Assembly (NCBI RefSeq): GCF_003591485.1
Contig: NZ_QZCF01000003.1
Location: 248,001-312,000 of the forward strand
Source: Paenibacillus sp. 1011MAR3C5
GTDB taxonomy: Bacteria; Bacillota; Bacilli; Paenibacillales; Paenibacillaceae
Length of the DNA stretch: 64,000 nt
Direction: 5' to 3'
Shown: positions 1 through 7,396 of the stretch, in pieces
Layout: every line of letters starts with the position of its first letter
Numbering within the stretch: position 1 is the first letter of the stretch
Position numbers and translations under genes: made by a program
Notes under the pieces: generated by a model
Told to the model about the DNA's origin: nothing
What the model saw: only the letters and a program-made list of their open reading frames with translations
The model's database searches: none

Positions 1-909
1 GATGTGAGCGGCGGTTCGACGGAGGGTCATAAGGAATCCACAGCCGATGAGCATCACACTGAGGAAGATCATGCTGATGGAGCAGGCGCGGAGCATGATT
101 CGGGCCATGCTGCTGAGGGTGATGGGGCAGACGTTGGCTCGGACGGTCATGCGGATGAAGAGCATGCAGGGGCTGGGCATTCCGAGGCCGATCATGGCAA
201 TGAAGGGCATGGGGAGTCAGATGGTCACTCCGATCATCATGGGGATGCGCATGCAAGCTTTATGTATACAGTGATGGGTATATTGCCCAAGCTGAATACG
301 GCGGATGACCGGGCGATCTTCACGACCATGGATTATGCCTGGGCTGTTCATGAGACGGATGAAGCTCAACGTGAAATTACGGCGATTATGATTAAGCCGG
401 GATCGCTGATGGGTGCGCAAGCGCTGAAGCTGGCATATGACGCTCTTGACAACGTTCAGGCGGTTTATTCCAGCAAAGCGGTTGCCGATGTGCTGAATGT
501 CGTGGATAGCGGATCGCAGCTTTTATTGATTGTCATGCTGATTTGTGCCCTGCTAGCCGCGTCAACGCTGTTATTGGCACTGATGTCCTCCATTCAGGAG
601 CGTAAGCGGGATGTGGGCTTGCTTCGCTTGATCGGTAAATCGAGAGCTTATATCCTTTCTTGTCTGATCGGAGAAGGGGTCGCGCTAACGGCGGCAGGTA
701 TTGTATCGGGCTTTGTAGTAAGCCGGCTGGCTGCTTGGTGGCTCGGAGACTTTATGTTCACGCAGACCGGAGTCCAATTGCAGCCGATGCAGTTGGCTGC
801 GAATGAATGGCAATTGGCTGCGGCTGCTTTGCTGCTGGGTATCGCTGCATCCATCGGACCGGCATTCCGTGTGTACCGGACAGATGCGCTTACCCTATTC
901 AGAAACTAG
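1..909 (+). CDS. FtsX/MacB-type ABC transporter permease, C-terminal part, with His-rich extracytoplasmic loop
   Basis: The frame is open from base 1, so the N-terminus lies outside the window. The visible part begins with an acidic, His-rich low-complexity stretch of about 80 residues holding 15 His. A short extracytoplasmic domain follows, then three hydrophobic segments around the motif QERKRDVGLLRLIG, which is typical of the last three helices of FtsX-like permeases (MacB/LolC type). These permeases couple an ATPase to extracytoplasmic work such as lipoprotein or peptide release rather than classical transport. The His/Asp/Glu loop could bind zinc or another divalent metal; that is inference. 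The next gene starts 11 bp downstream and encodes a lipoprotein, so the two are probably one operon with an ATPase upstream of the window. Confidence 0.85.
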   Translation, partial: DVSGGSTEGHKESTADEHHTEEDHADGAGAEHDSGHAAEGDGADVGSDGHADEEHAGAGHSEADHGNEGHGESDGHSDHHGDAHASFMYTVMGILPKLNTADDRAIFTTMDYAWAVHETDEAQREITAIMIKPGSLMGAQALKLAYDALDNVQAVYSSKAVADVLNVVDSGSQLLLIVMLICALLAASTLLLALMSSIQERKRDVGLLRLIGKSRAYILSCLIGEGVALTAAGIVSGFVVSRLAAWWLGDFMFTQTGVQLQPMQLAANEWQLAAAALLLGIAASIGPAFRVYRTDALTLFRN

Positions 910-920
910 GAGGGAAAAGG

Positions 921-1973
921 ATGATGAGTTATCGCAAGCGGGTTAGTCGGGCCGGTATTGGTTTACTGGCTGCAATGGTCATGCTTGGCGGTTGCGGCGC
1001 AGCCAAGCCAGAGACTGGCGATGCAGGCTCCTTCGGCGATGCTGTAGTTGCAGCGGCTCGTACAGATAATAGCGGGCAGATTAGCAGTGAGAGGAATAGC
1101 GGCACCGGAGATCGCATTCCGTCCAATTCTAATGAAAATGCTCAAGCGGCTGCTTCTAGTGGGAATAAGCAAACTGTAGGCACAGAGCAAATCAAAAACG
1201 AGGGAAAGACAAATGATGCGACTGCGACTGTACAGGATAGAGAGGGTAAGGGAACGGGAAGTAATCGGGCCGGTACTGTAGCGGGCGAAAAGAGTGAGGG
1301 GGCGAGTGATAGCGATAAGTCTGGTGAAGCAAGTGAGAATGCTCAGGCAGGAGCGCCGTCAGGCGCGGGCAAGTCGGAGCTCCCGAGCGGGCCTTCGGAT
1401 CATAAGGGGGCATCGTCAGTTAGTCAAAAGACGAATCAAGAGACGTCGGGCGCCTCGAGCGGGAAAGGAGCTGGCGAGCAAGGGAAGCCGACAGCTTCGA
1501 AGGGTTCTGACCAGGAGCCGCCAAACAAGTCCGGAGCAGATGGGAAATCGCAGGCTGGCGGAGGCGAAAAGCCGACGTCTGAGGGAGCCCCTTCCAGCAA
1601 ATATCCGCAAATTGGCTGGAATGAATTTTTCGATAATGAGGAGCAGGCTACACCTTCCGACCGATTCTGGGATTTGTCCGATGCTCGGAAGACGGTTCAA
1701 ATTAAAGGCTTTATGGGCGAGGTGCTTTCCTTCGACCAGAATTGGTTCCTGCTCATACCGGAGCCGGGAGCAGAGTGCCCGTTCGATAACGGGGATGAGA
1801 CGTACTGGAACAAGATTATGATTGTATTTGTCAAAGATGGCTCCAAGCTGCGTTACACGAATAAGCCGCTCAAGCTGACAGGCCGCTTGGATGTCGGCGT
1901 CAAAGTCGACGAATCCGGCTACAAAACGATGTTTCGCCTATACGATGCTAAGTTCGAAGAAATCAAAGAATAG
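921..1973 (+). CDS. Lipoprotein with DUF3299-like C-terminal domain
   Basis: The start is the ATG at 921, 6 bp after AGGAGGG, which overlaps the stop of the permease gene. Residues 1-25 form a signal peptide with lipobox LGGC, so the product should be lipid-anchored outside the membrane. Residues 35-230 are a Ser/Gly/Lys/Glu-rich low-complexity linker. The last 120 residues are globular, with IKGFMGEV, FLLIPEPGAECPF and PLKLTGRLDVG. This pattern resembles DUF3299 proteins, which are found beside MacB/FtsX-type permeases; the family match is from memory and not certain. Function unknown. With the His-rich permease it may form an envelope metal-handling or metal-sensing unit (inference). Its TAG stop is followed directly, in frame, by the 51-bp repeat array. 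Confidence 0.8.
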   Translation: MMSYRKRVSRAGIGLLAAMVMLGGCGAAKPETGDAGSFGDAVVAAARTDNSGQISSERNSGTGDRIPSNSNENAQAAASSGNKQTVGTEQIKNEGKTNDATATVQDREGKGTGSNRAGTVAGEKSEGASDSDKSGEASENAQAGAPSGAGKSELPSGPSDHKGASSVSQKTNQETSGASSGKGAGEQGKPTASKGSDQEPPNKSGADGKSQAGGGEKPTSEGAPSSKYPQIGWNEFFDNEEQATPSDRFWDLSDARKTVQIKGFMGEVLSFDQNWFLLIPEPGAECPFDNGDETYWNKIMIVFVKDGSKLRYTNKPLKLTGRLDVGVKVDESGYKTMFRLYDAKFEEIKE

Positions 1974-1982
1974 TTGAATGCG

Positions 1983-2570
1983 CTGCAAGCAGAGAAACTC
2001 GGCTTAGAGCGCATGCTGAGCGTCGCGAACATGCTGCAAGCAGAGAAACTCGGCTTAGAGCACACGCCGAGCGTCGCGAACATGCTGCAAGCAGAGAAAC
2101 TCGGCTTAGAGCGCATGCTGAGCGGCTCGAACATGCTGCAAGCAGAGAAACTCGGCTTAGAGCACACGCCGAGCGTCGCGAACATGCTGCAAGCAGAGAA
2201 ACTCGGCTTAGAGCGCATGCTGAGCGTCGCGAACATGCTGCAAGCAGAGAAACTCGGCTTAGAGCGCATGCTGAGCGTCGCGAACACACTGCAAGCAGAG
2301 AAACTCGGCTTAGAGCGCATGCTGAGCGTCGCGAACATGCTGCAAGCAGAGAAACTCAGCTTAGAGCACACGCCGAGCGGCTCGAACAAGCTGCAAGTAG
2401 AGAAACTCGGCTTAGAGCACACGCCGAGCGGCTCGAACATGCTGCAAGCAGAGAAACTCGGCTTAGAGCACACGCCGAGCGTCGCGAACAAGCTGCAAGC
2501 AGAGAAACTCGGCTTAGAGCACACGCCGAGCGTCGCGAACAAGCTGCAAGCAGAGAAACTCGGCTTGCAG
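1983..2570 (+). repeat. 51-bp tandem repeat array A (11 units plus partial 12th)
   Basis: Eleven units of exactly 51 bp and a partial twelfth. Each unit has a conserved 27-bp core (CTGCAAGCAG, AGAAACTCGG, CTTAGAG) and a 24-bp spacer. The spacers come in a few recombining variants: CGCATGCTGAGC or CACACGCCGAGC, then GTCGCG or GGCTCG, then AACATG, AACAAG or AACACA. Because 51 is divisible by three, several frames on both strands stay open. In the frame of the upstream lipoprotein the unit reads LQAEKLGLERMLSVANM, an amphipathic helix. No ribosome binding site precedes the array, which starts 10 bp after the TAG stop. The same core recurs at 34520-34903. Confidence 0.95.
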
Positions 2571-2677
2571 CTTCCGCCGGCCAGCAAACGCCCAGCCGAT
2601 GGAGCGTTAGCTCGCAGCATTTCCGCTTATTATGCGAACAATTAGCAGGACTGGTTGAAATAAGAAGGCCCGGAAAG

Positions 2678-2731
2678 TTGACAGGGAGCCCTGAAATCTG
2701 GCATACTGGCGAAAGATGATTGATATATCAA
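2678..2731 (+). promoter_or_regulatory. marR-family promoter with palindromic operator
   Basis: TTGACA at 2678-2683, an 18-bp spacer and CATACT at 2702-2707 form a plausible sigma-A promoter. The perfect 12-bp palindrome TTGATATATCAA at 2720-2731 covers about +6 to +17, a position where a bound dimer would block transcription. The motif recurs before the reductase gene at 3217-3233, so it is the likely binding site of the MarR protein encoded next. Confidence 0.65.
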
Positions 2732-2750
2732 CTAAATGAGGCGGTATGCG

Positions 2751-3200
2751 ATGAGCGAGCAAGGGACGGAGCATGTCGGCGTGATGATTCATACGATAGA
2801 CCTTGAAATTACGAATTACTTGAAGCATCGGCTGGGCCAATATCAGCTGGCTCCCGAACAGCATCTGGTGATGTCGCTCCTGCTGAAGCAAGAGGGCTTG
2901 ACTCAGATTGAGATTGCGGACCAGCTTCGCAAGGACAAGTCAGGCTTGACCCGTATGCTGGCCAGTTTGGAGAAGAAGGGCTTCATCAAGAGGCAAGGCT
3001 GTCCGAATGACCGTCGCTGCACGAAAGTATATTTGACGGATGAAGGTCGTTCACTGAGCGGCTATATCGATATGATCACGAAGACGACAAGGGAGCTGTT
3101 CGAACGGGGTTTCACGAAGGAAGAGCAAGAGGAGCTAATTCGCTTGCTGACGAAGCTGCGCGAGAATGTGCAATCTGCCTCCCGGATGCCGCAAGACTAG
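2751..3200 (+). CDS. MarR family transcriptional regulator
   Basis: A 149-residue winged-helix repressor. The central segment LTQIEIADQLRKDKSGLTRM is the recognition helix-turn-helix, followed by the MarR wing motif GCPNDRRCTKVYLTDEGR. The length and all-alpha dimerisation ends fit MarR/MhqR proteins. I chose the ATG at 2751, 6 bp after GAGGCGG; an in-frame ATG at 2736 would give five more residues but has no ribosome binding site. The gene lies 55 bp upstream of an FMN reductase, and both have the same palindromic element in front. This suggests autoregulation plus control of a quinone, azo or electrophile detoxification enzyme, as in known MhqR-type systems (inference). A Cys in the wing (GCPNDRRC) could be redox active. 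Confidence 0.9.
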   Translation: MSEQGTEHVGVMIHTIDLEITNYLKHRLGQYQLAPEQHLVMSLLLKQEGLTQIEIADQLRKDKSGLTRMLASLEKKGFIKRQGCPNDRRCTKVYLTDEGRSLSGYIDMITKTTRELFERGFTKEEQEELIRLLTKLRENVQSASRMPQD

Positions 3201-3216
3201 CTATCTGGCCCATTGG

Positions 3217-3233
3217 TGGATATATCAACTAAA
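3217..3233 (+). promoter_or_regulatory. Second copy of the MarR operator motif
   Basis: TGGATATATCAACTAAA differs at one base from the site at 2720-2736 (TTGATATATCAACTAAA) and lies 23 bp before the FMN reductase start codon. Sixteen of 17 identical positions in front of two adjacent genes support a shared operator. Confidence 0.6.
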
Positions 3234-3255
3234 AACTATTTTGGAGGGAAATAAG

Positions 3256-3810
3256 ATGAAAGTAGCAGCAATTATCGGTAGCGTACGCAAAGAATCATAT
3301 AACCTGAACTTGGCGCGTCATATGCAAAAGCGCTACGCTGGCCGTCTGGATATTGATATTGTAACGCTGAACGAAGTTGAAATGTACAACCAGGACATCG
3401 AAGCGGTGCCTCCGACAGGCGCTCAATCCGTCATCGATAAAGTGAAGCAGGCGGATGCGGTGCTTTGGGTTACTCCTGAATACAACGGCTCGATCTCCGG
3501 CGTTCTGCATAACACCATCGATTGGCTGTCCAGAGGCGAGAAAGTACTCGTTGGCAAGCCATCCATGATCGCAGGCGCGTCGATGGGTCTGCTCGGAACC
3601 GTGAAGGCTCAAATGCATCTTCGCGACATCCTGTTCGCACCTGGCGTCAACTCGCCGCTGCTGCCGGGCAACGAAGTGTATGTTGGCGTCGCCCACGAGA
3701 AATTCAACGCACAAGGCGAATTGACGCATGAGCCTACGATCGCGTTCCTTGACCAAGTCGTGAACAACTTTATCGAGTGGCACGGCCGTCATTCGAAAGG
3801 CTTTAACTAA
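3256..3810 (+). CDS. NADPH-dependent FMN reductase / azoreductase-type flavoprotein
   Basis: A 184-residue cytosolic flavodoxin-fold enzyme expected to reduce FMN, quinones or azo compounds with NAD(P)H. Seen in the sequence: the N-terminal IIGSVRKESYN loop that binds the FMN phosphate, the WVTPEYNGSISGVL motif that contacts the isoalloxazine ring, and GASMGLLGTVKAQ. The start follows GGAGGG by 7 bp. The length is normal for the family. The neighbouring MarR gene and the shared operator point to induction by an electrophile or similar ligand (inference). A strong terminator follows 13 bp after the stop. Confidence 0.9.
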   Translation: MKVAAIIGSVRKESYNLNLARHMQKRYAGRLDIDIVTLNEVEMYNQDIEAVPPTGAQSVIDKVKQADAVLWVTPEYNGSISGVLHNTIDWLSRGEKVLVGKPSMIAGASMGLLGTVKAQMHLRDILFAPGVNSPLLPGNEVYVGVAHEKFNAQGELTHEPTIAFLDQVVNNFIEWHGRHSKGFN

Positions 3811-3823
3811 TAAAAAGGTAAGC

Positions 3824-3874
3824 AAATCCCCCGTTCCTACGCACAAAACTGCGGAGTGGACGGGGGATTTTTTT
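3824..3874 (+). terminator. Rho-independent terminator after the FMN reductase
   Basis: The arms AAATCCCCCGT and ACGGGGGATTT enclose a loop and are followed by a run of T. The element ends 22 bp before the convergent tlp stop, and its A/T flanks allow it to work on both strands. Confidence 0.85.
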
Positions 3875-3895
3875 GCGATGCATGGCGAAACGGTG

Positions 3896-4111
3896 TTATT
3901 GACCTTGCTCGTCTTGCTTCTCCGATGCGAACGCCTGGATGCTGTTTTGGCGACGCTCATTCTTTTCTTGCAAATTTTGTTTCTCTACAGCCGAAATTTC
4001 TTCTGCGTGCTCAGCCAAGTACTGGTTGGTTTCCTGCATATTTTGCTCTGTGTTCTCGATATGCTGCTGCAGATGCTCTGCATTATCAGAGCGATTATCC
4101 GGTTTTGCCAT
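3896..4111 (-). CDS. tlp: Small acid-soluble spore protein Tlp
   Basis: A 71-residue hydrophilic helical protein. It begins MAKPDNRSDNAEHLQQ and carries EKNERRQNSIQAFASE near the end, both characteristic of the Tlp family of minor small acid-soluble spore proteins. It is made in the forespore, binds in the spore core and is degraded at germination in Bacillus; its exact role there is minor. GGGAGG lies 7 bp before the ATG. A promoter with the forespore sigma-G consensus lies about 40 bp upstream. The gene is monocistronic and convergent with the reductase. Confidence 0.93.
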   Translation of the reverse strand: MAKPDNRSDNAEHLQQHIENTEQNMQETNQYLAEHAEEISAVEKQNLQEKNERRQNSIQAFASEKQDEQGQ

Positions 4112-4146
4112 TTTAAATTCCTCCCATTCGTATCAAAATCCTCCTT

Positions 4147-4176
4147 TAGAATGAACTGTAAACGATGTTCTTATAC
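4147..4176 (-). promoter_or_regulatory. Sigma-G promoter of tlp
   Basis: On the minus strand GTATA (4172-4176) and CATTCTA (4147-4153) are separated by exactly 18 bp. This matches the forespore consensus gnATR-N18-cATnnTA at every defined position. A second SD-like AAAGGAGG lies near the predicted transcription start. Confidence 0.8.
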
Positions 4177-4255
4177 GTAGAGTGGCAGAAATGCAGTCGC
4201 CCTTCCGAACCCATCTACCCTACCTGCACAAAAGTATAGCTACTCCTCCTTCTTT

Positions 4256-4512
4256 TGAAATGGTAAAATTGTAATTATTAGTATGTTCTTGGTGTGACCC
4301 GTAATCTATATAGAGGAATTTGGGTGTATCGTTACGAACATAGAAGAAGAGGGATTTTATGACATAGGGATATGGAGTCCCATATCGTCAAAAAATCAGA
4401 CAGCAGCTTAAAGCGAATGGTAACGATACCAAAGATTCATGCTTACGCCTTAAAACGGCATGGCTGCAACACGATTTAGGATTCAAATTAATGAACAGGG
4501 GAGCATCTAACC
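4256..4512 (+). promoter_or_regulatory. Possible promoter and long structured leader before the nuclease-like gene
   Basis: TTGAAA (4256-4261) and TAGTAT (4280-4285), 18 bp apart, are a possible promoter. The roughly 220-nt leader holds a perfect 10-bp inverted repeat, GTATCGTTAC at 4326-4335 and GTAACGATAC at 4420-4429. Between the arms is a smaller hairpin with a 7-bp stem (GATATGG/CCATATC, 4369-4386). No terminator-like U-run is associated with them. The function is unknown. Confidence 0.4.
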
Positions 4513-4980
4513 ATGAATTTTTTGGAGCAGCTTGCGTATGAATGGTATTCGTATTCGGGATATTTCGTCAGAAGCAATATTAAATATGATAAGCGTCCAA
4601 ACGGAGGATATGGCGGGGAGATGGACGTGGTCGCATTTGATTATAAATCCAATAAGCTGATTCATATAGAGGCATCGATGGATGCCGATTCCAATGCCAT
4701 ACGTGTGGAGAGATTTACTCGAAAGTTTGCGATCCCTATCGAAAAATATAACCTGTGCCTGAATACGGATGTGTCGGCGGTGGAGCAGATTGCGATTGTC
4801 GGCACTGCCAAATCTACCATTGATTTTGGCAACGGCATCAGGCATGTGACGATTCCGAGCTTCCTGAACTATATAACCAGGGAAGTAAAGGATCTCGACC
4901 CGATGAAAGCCGCGATCTCGGAAGGGTATCCGATTCTGCGGGGCATACAATTCTCAAATTATTATTTGTTCAGAGAATAG
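4513..4980 (+). CDS. Hypothetical protein, PD-(D/E)XK nuclease-like fold
   Basis: A 155-residue soluble protein that I do not recognise as a named gene. The segment GGYGGEMDVVAFDYKSNKL followed by IHIEASMDADSNA has the shape of the PD-(D/E)XK core (E...D...beta-hairpin...E-x-S), as in restriction-like and NERD-like domains. The usual catalytic Lys is replaced by Ser in E-x-S, so activity is uncertain. The remainder contains FTRKFAIPIEKYN and a Rossmann-like strand QIAIVGTA. GGGGAGC precedes the ATG by about 9 bp. It stands alone between tlp and a convergent MerR gene, with AT-rich flanks and no methylase or helicase partner, so it is not a classical restriction system. Confidence 0.65.
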   Translation: MNFLEQLAYEWYSYSGYFVRSNIKYDKRPNGGYGGEMDVVAFDYKSNKLIHIEASMDADSNAIRVERFTRKFAIPIEKYNLCLNTDVSAVEQIAIVGTAKSTIDFGNGIRHVTIPSFLNYITREVKDLDPMKAAISEGYPILRGIQFSNYYLFRE

Positions 4981-5023
4981 TGCTTGCAGCCAGACGGGCG
5001 TCGCTATATGATTCAACGGACAT

Positions 5024-5049
5024 CCCCGCCATTCAAGCGAATGACGGGG
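5024..5049 (+). terminator. Weak convergent hairpin
   Basis: CCCCGCCATT and AATGACGGGG pair with one mismatch between two convergent genes. The flanking T-run is poor, so a terminator role is only plausible. Confidence 0.35.
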
Positions 5050-5094
5050 TATTTGGCCTTTAGCAAGGTGTTTTCCGCCGCTGTGGACGAATGC

Positions 5095-5874
5095 CTATAC
5101 CATGCCGTTTTTCCTCATAAAATAATCCATTGCCTGCTGCAGCCACTCCTCTTCCTCAGGGGTGAACGGTGAAGGCATCATCGCTTCCAGCTTCTTCAGC
5201 TGATCCTCATTCATTTCGGATAGCACCGCGAGATCTTGGACGTTGTCCGAACCGACATAATTCAAGCTGGTATTCAGCTGCTCTTGCATGAGGGTCTGAA
5301 CCTCCGGATCGTCGATCGGCCTTCCGAAGAGACGTCTGACTTCATTCACGGTGTCCACATACTGTTTGTCGAGCAGCTCCTGAGCCTCGAGCGGTCTGTC
5401 GAACAGTCCGCTGACCATATCTGGCTCCAGAAATTGCTCCAGCCACTCGCGCTGCTCATGTTCAGACTGAATGCTTTGAATGATGCTGATCATAATAGAG
5501 CTGTCTACTTCTTTTTTGTCCTCGAGCAAGACGGTTGCTCTGGTGATCGCCTTAATGGCGGTATCGATTCGCTTGCGCTGGGCTTCCAGCGCTTCCTTCT
5601 GCGCGAGGAACGAATCCAGCAAGCTGGCATCGAACCGGGGATGCTGGAGCAGGGTTTGAATATCCTCCAGACTGTAGCCCAGAAATTTCATCGTTACGAT
5701 CTTTTGCAGGATGCCAATATCGTCTTCGCCATAATACCGATGTCCGCTCTGGGGGTCCTTATACGCTTTCATAAGCCCGATCTCGTCATAATAGTGAAGT
5801 GTCCGAACCGATAAGCCTGTCAGCTTCGCAAACGATCCAACTGTGTAGTGCTTTGATGCTTCGTGCATGTTCAT
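5095..5874 (-). CDS. MerR family regulator, TipA type
   Basis: A 259-residue regulator. Residues 10-80 are a MerR winged helix (TVGSFAKLTGLSVRTLHYYD, then SGHRYYGEDDIGILQKI), followed by a long dimerisation coiled coil. The C-terminal 115 residues, rich in Glu, Gln and Trp and with PFTPEEEEWLQQAMDYF, resemble the TipAS antibiotic/ligand-binding domain. Such proteins activate promoters with an over-long 19-bp spacer upon binding thiopeptides or other ligands. The start is the first of two Met codons (MNMHE) behind GGAAAGGCGG. No obvious target operon is adjacent; its upstream neighbour is the same-strand CPBP gene. The ligand cannot be read from the sequence. Confidence 0.88.
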   Translation of the reverse strand: MNMHEASKHYTVGSFAKLTGLSVRTLHYYDEIGLMKAYKDPQSGHRYYGEDDIGILQKIVTMKFLGYSLEDIQTLLQHPRFDASLLDSFLAQKEALEAQRKRIDTAIKAITRATVLLEDKKEVDSSIMISIIQSIQSEHEQREWLEQFLEPDMVSGLFDRPLEAQELLDKQYVDTVNEVRRLFGRPIDDPEVQTLMQEQLNTSLNYVGSDNVQDLAVLSEMNEDQLKKLEAMMPSPFTPEEEEWLQQAMDYFMRKNGMV

Positions 5875-5920
5875 CCGCCTTTCCTTTATAGGGATAATGG
5901 TATGAACCCATCATATCTCC

Positions 5921-6688
5921 TCACGTAACGGAAGGCGCAACCCCTTGTTTTGCAGGGCGAGTCTGGCGCACGGAACGAAGCAGCCATAAGCAATAAGCAG
6001 CGATAATTGCCAGCACGAGATAATCATACAGGTGGTTGCTTGGCTCATTCCCTGTCATATTAATGAAATTGTGCAGGCCATGGAACAGAATCGTCAGCAG
6101 CACAGCCTGGTGCTTCGCAACAAGCAGTGACAGCATGAAGCCGGTGCCGAATGCATATACGATTTGGAGCAGCGTATCTTCCAGAGATTGGCCGCCGAGC
6201 GCTTGAAGCGCATGCGTAATGCCGAAGAATACGCTGGAGATCATGACGGCATACAAGACGCCCTTATGAGCGAACACTCGCATGAGAATGCCGCGGAACA
6301 ACGTTTCCTCCACGAATCCGACGAGCAGCAGCTGTGTAAGCAGAAGATAGACGAAGGTTGAGGCTGGAGCCGCCGCAAAGCCATTATTGGCGATAAGCAG
6401 CACAATTAGGATAAGCAAGAGAGGCGCATAATCGAGCCACTGCTTTCCTTTGATCGCCGAGATGCCTGTCAGGTAATAGGTCCGGGCGCGGTCTTTGCGA
6501 ATGAGAAAGTACAACAGAAAAAGGGCTAGCGGGATAAACCCAAGAAAAGGCGCAGCCGGATGCGTAAGCTCGGCAATTGACACATAAGCGCTGCCGCCTG
6601 CGACAAATACGATGAGCGCCAGCTCGATCCATAGCAGAACGAGAAAAGGTTTTTTGGCGATGGATGTTTCCTTACCGGTCATATGCAT
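5921..6688 (-). CDS. CPBP family intramembrane metalloprotease
   Basis: A 255-residue polytopic membrane protein with about seven hydrophobic segments and the three CPBP/Abi (CAAX protease-like) motifs in order: EETLFRGIL, FGITHAL and HGLHNF. The Glu and His residues form the proposed zinc-activated glutamate site inside the membrane. In Firmicutes such proteins cleave anti-sigma factors or peptides, or give bacteriocin self-immunity; the substrate here is unknown. I chose the ATG at 6688, 6 bp after GAGGGAG. It overlaps the stop of the padR-type gene as TAATG, so translation should be coupled. Co-transcription with the PadR gene suggests that the repressor controls its level. Confidence 0.88.
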   Translation of the reverse strand: MHMTGKETSIAKKPFLVLLWIELALIVFVAGGSAYVSIAELTHPAAPFLGFIPLALFLLYFLIRKDRARTYYLTGISAIKGKQWLDYAPLLLILIVLLIANNGFAAAPASTFVYLLLTQLLLVGFVEETLFRGILMRVFAHKGVLYAVMISSVFFGITHALQALGGQSLEDTLLQIVYAFGTGFMLSLLVAKHQAVLLTILFHGLHNFINMTGNEPSNHLYDYLVLAIIAAYCLWLLRSVRQTRPAKQGVAPSVT

Positions 6689-7212
6689 TAGAACTCCCTC
6701 TTTTCGATAAGTTGCTTGAGCCATTCCAGCTCCATGCGATAAAACTGCAGGCCGTAATGCATGACGGACATGCGGTAGTAATAGTCGTCTTTATTCGGAA
6801 TTTGGGTTAGCTCCTGCCCGACGATCCGTTCGACAGCTTCAATGCGAGAGAGTACCGCGGTTTGTTCATGCATAAACAGCCCAAGATTACGGACTCGTGT
6901 GTCTTGCTCCAAATAATCATAGAAGAAAATCTTCACCAAGTATTCGCGCCGGTTCGATTGCAGCGGCTCGCGCAGCCAGCTAAGGAAGCTCTGACGACCG
7001 GCTTCTGTTAATTCGTACAGCTTTTTGTTCTTGCTGTTGTTCGTTTCTTCCTCAGTCACCATGCCGCCTTCCACGAGCCGCTTCAGAGCGGGATATAAGC
7101 TCCCGTAACTGATTGTGAAGTACAGTCCTACGGTTTGCTCCGTCGTCTTCTTAATATCGTAGCCGCTCATCTTGCCTTGCATTAACATCCCCAGGATCAC
7201 TTGTTCAACCAT
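6688..7212 (-). CDS. PadR family transcriptional regulator
   Basis: A 174-residue protein. The N-terminal winged helix reads MVEQVILGMLMQGKMSGYDI, with TISYGSLYPALKRLVEGGMV as the PadR signature. The C-terminal helical dimerisation domain marks the longer (Vir) subgroup. I chose the ATG at 7212, preceded by GGAGG at 5 bp, over an upstream ATG at 7245 that overlaps the operator-like repeat. It is the first gene of a two-gene operon with the CPBP protease. A long inverted repeat directly upstream suggests autorepression, the usual mode of this family. Confidence 0.9.
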   Translation of the reverse strand: MVEQVILGMLMQGKMSGYDIKKTTEQTVGLYFTISYGSLYPALKRLVEGGMVTEEETNNSKNKKLYELTEAGRQSFLSWLREPLQSNRREYLVKIFFYDYLEQDTRVRNLGLFMHEQTAVLSRIEAVERIVGQELTQIPNKDDYYYRMSVMHYGLQFYRMELEWLKQLIEKREF

Positions 7213-7236
7213 AAAAACCCTCCATATATCATAACG

Positions 7237-7255
7237 ATATATCAATTTGATATAT
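7237..7255. promoter_or_regulatory. PadR operator candidate
   Basis: ATATATCAA and TTGATATAT form a perfect 9-bp inverted repeat around one T, 25 bp upstream of the padR-type start codon. PadR proteins bind such AT-rich inverted repeats at their own promoters. The half-site GATATATCAA is also part of the MarR operator at 2720. Confidence 0.55.
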
Positions 7256-7396
7256 TTAATATACGACTGACGTTAAATGATGTCAATAGACGATTTGGAA
7301 AATGGGAAAAGCGAGCTTATCGAAGGAACGATATGGTAAAATGTTCTGTAGCAGAATCACGCTGAAAATCGTGGATTAAAGGGCAAAGGAGTGGTG

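Noticed and set aside
1983-2570. CRISPR array
   Set aside because: Spacers are few variants reused many times and the repeat period is exactly 51 bp throughout; no cas gene is near.
1974-2645. Protein of 223 residues beginning at TTG 1974 made of LQAEKLGLE repeats
   Set aside because: No ribosome binding site. Several frames on both strands are open because the unit is a multiple of three. Kept as a repeat, with translation left as a test.
4513-4980. Restriction-modification system
   Set aside because: No methyltransferase, specificity or helicase gene is adjacent and the catalytic Lys is not evident.
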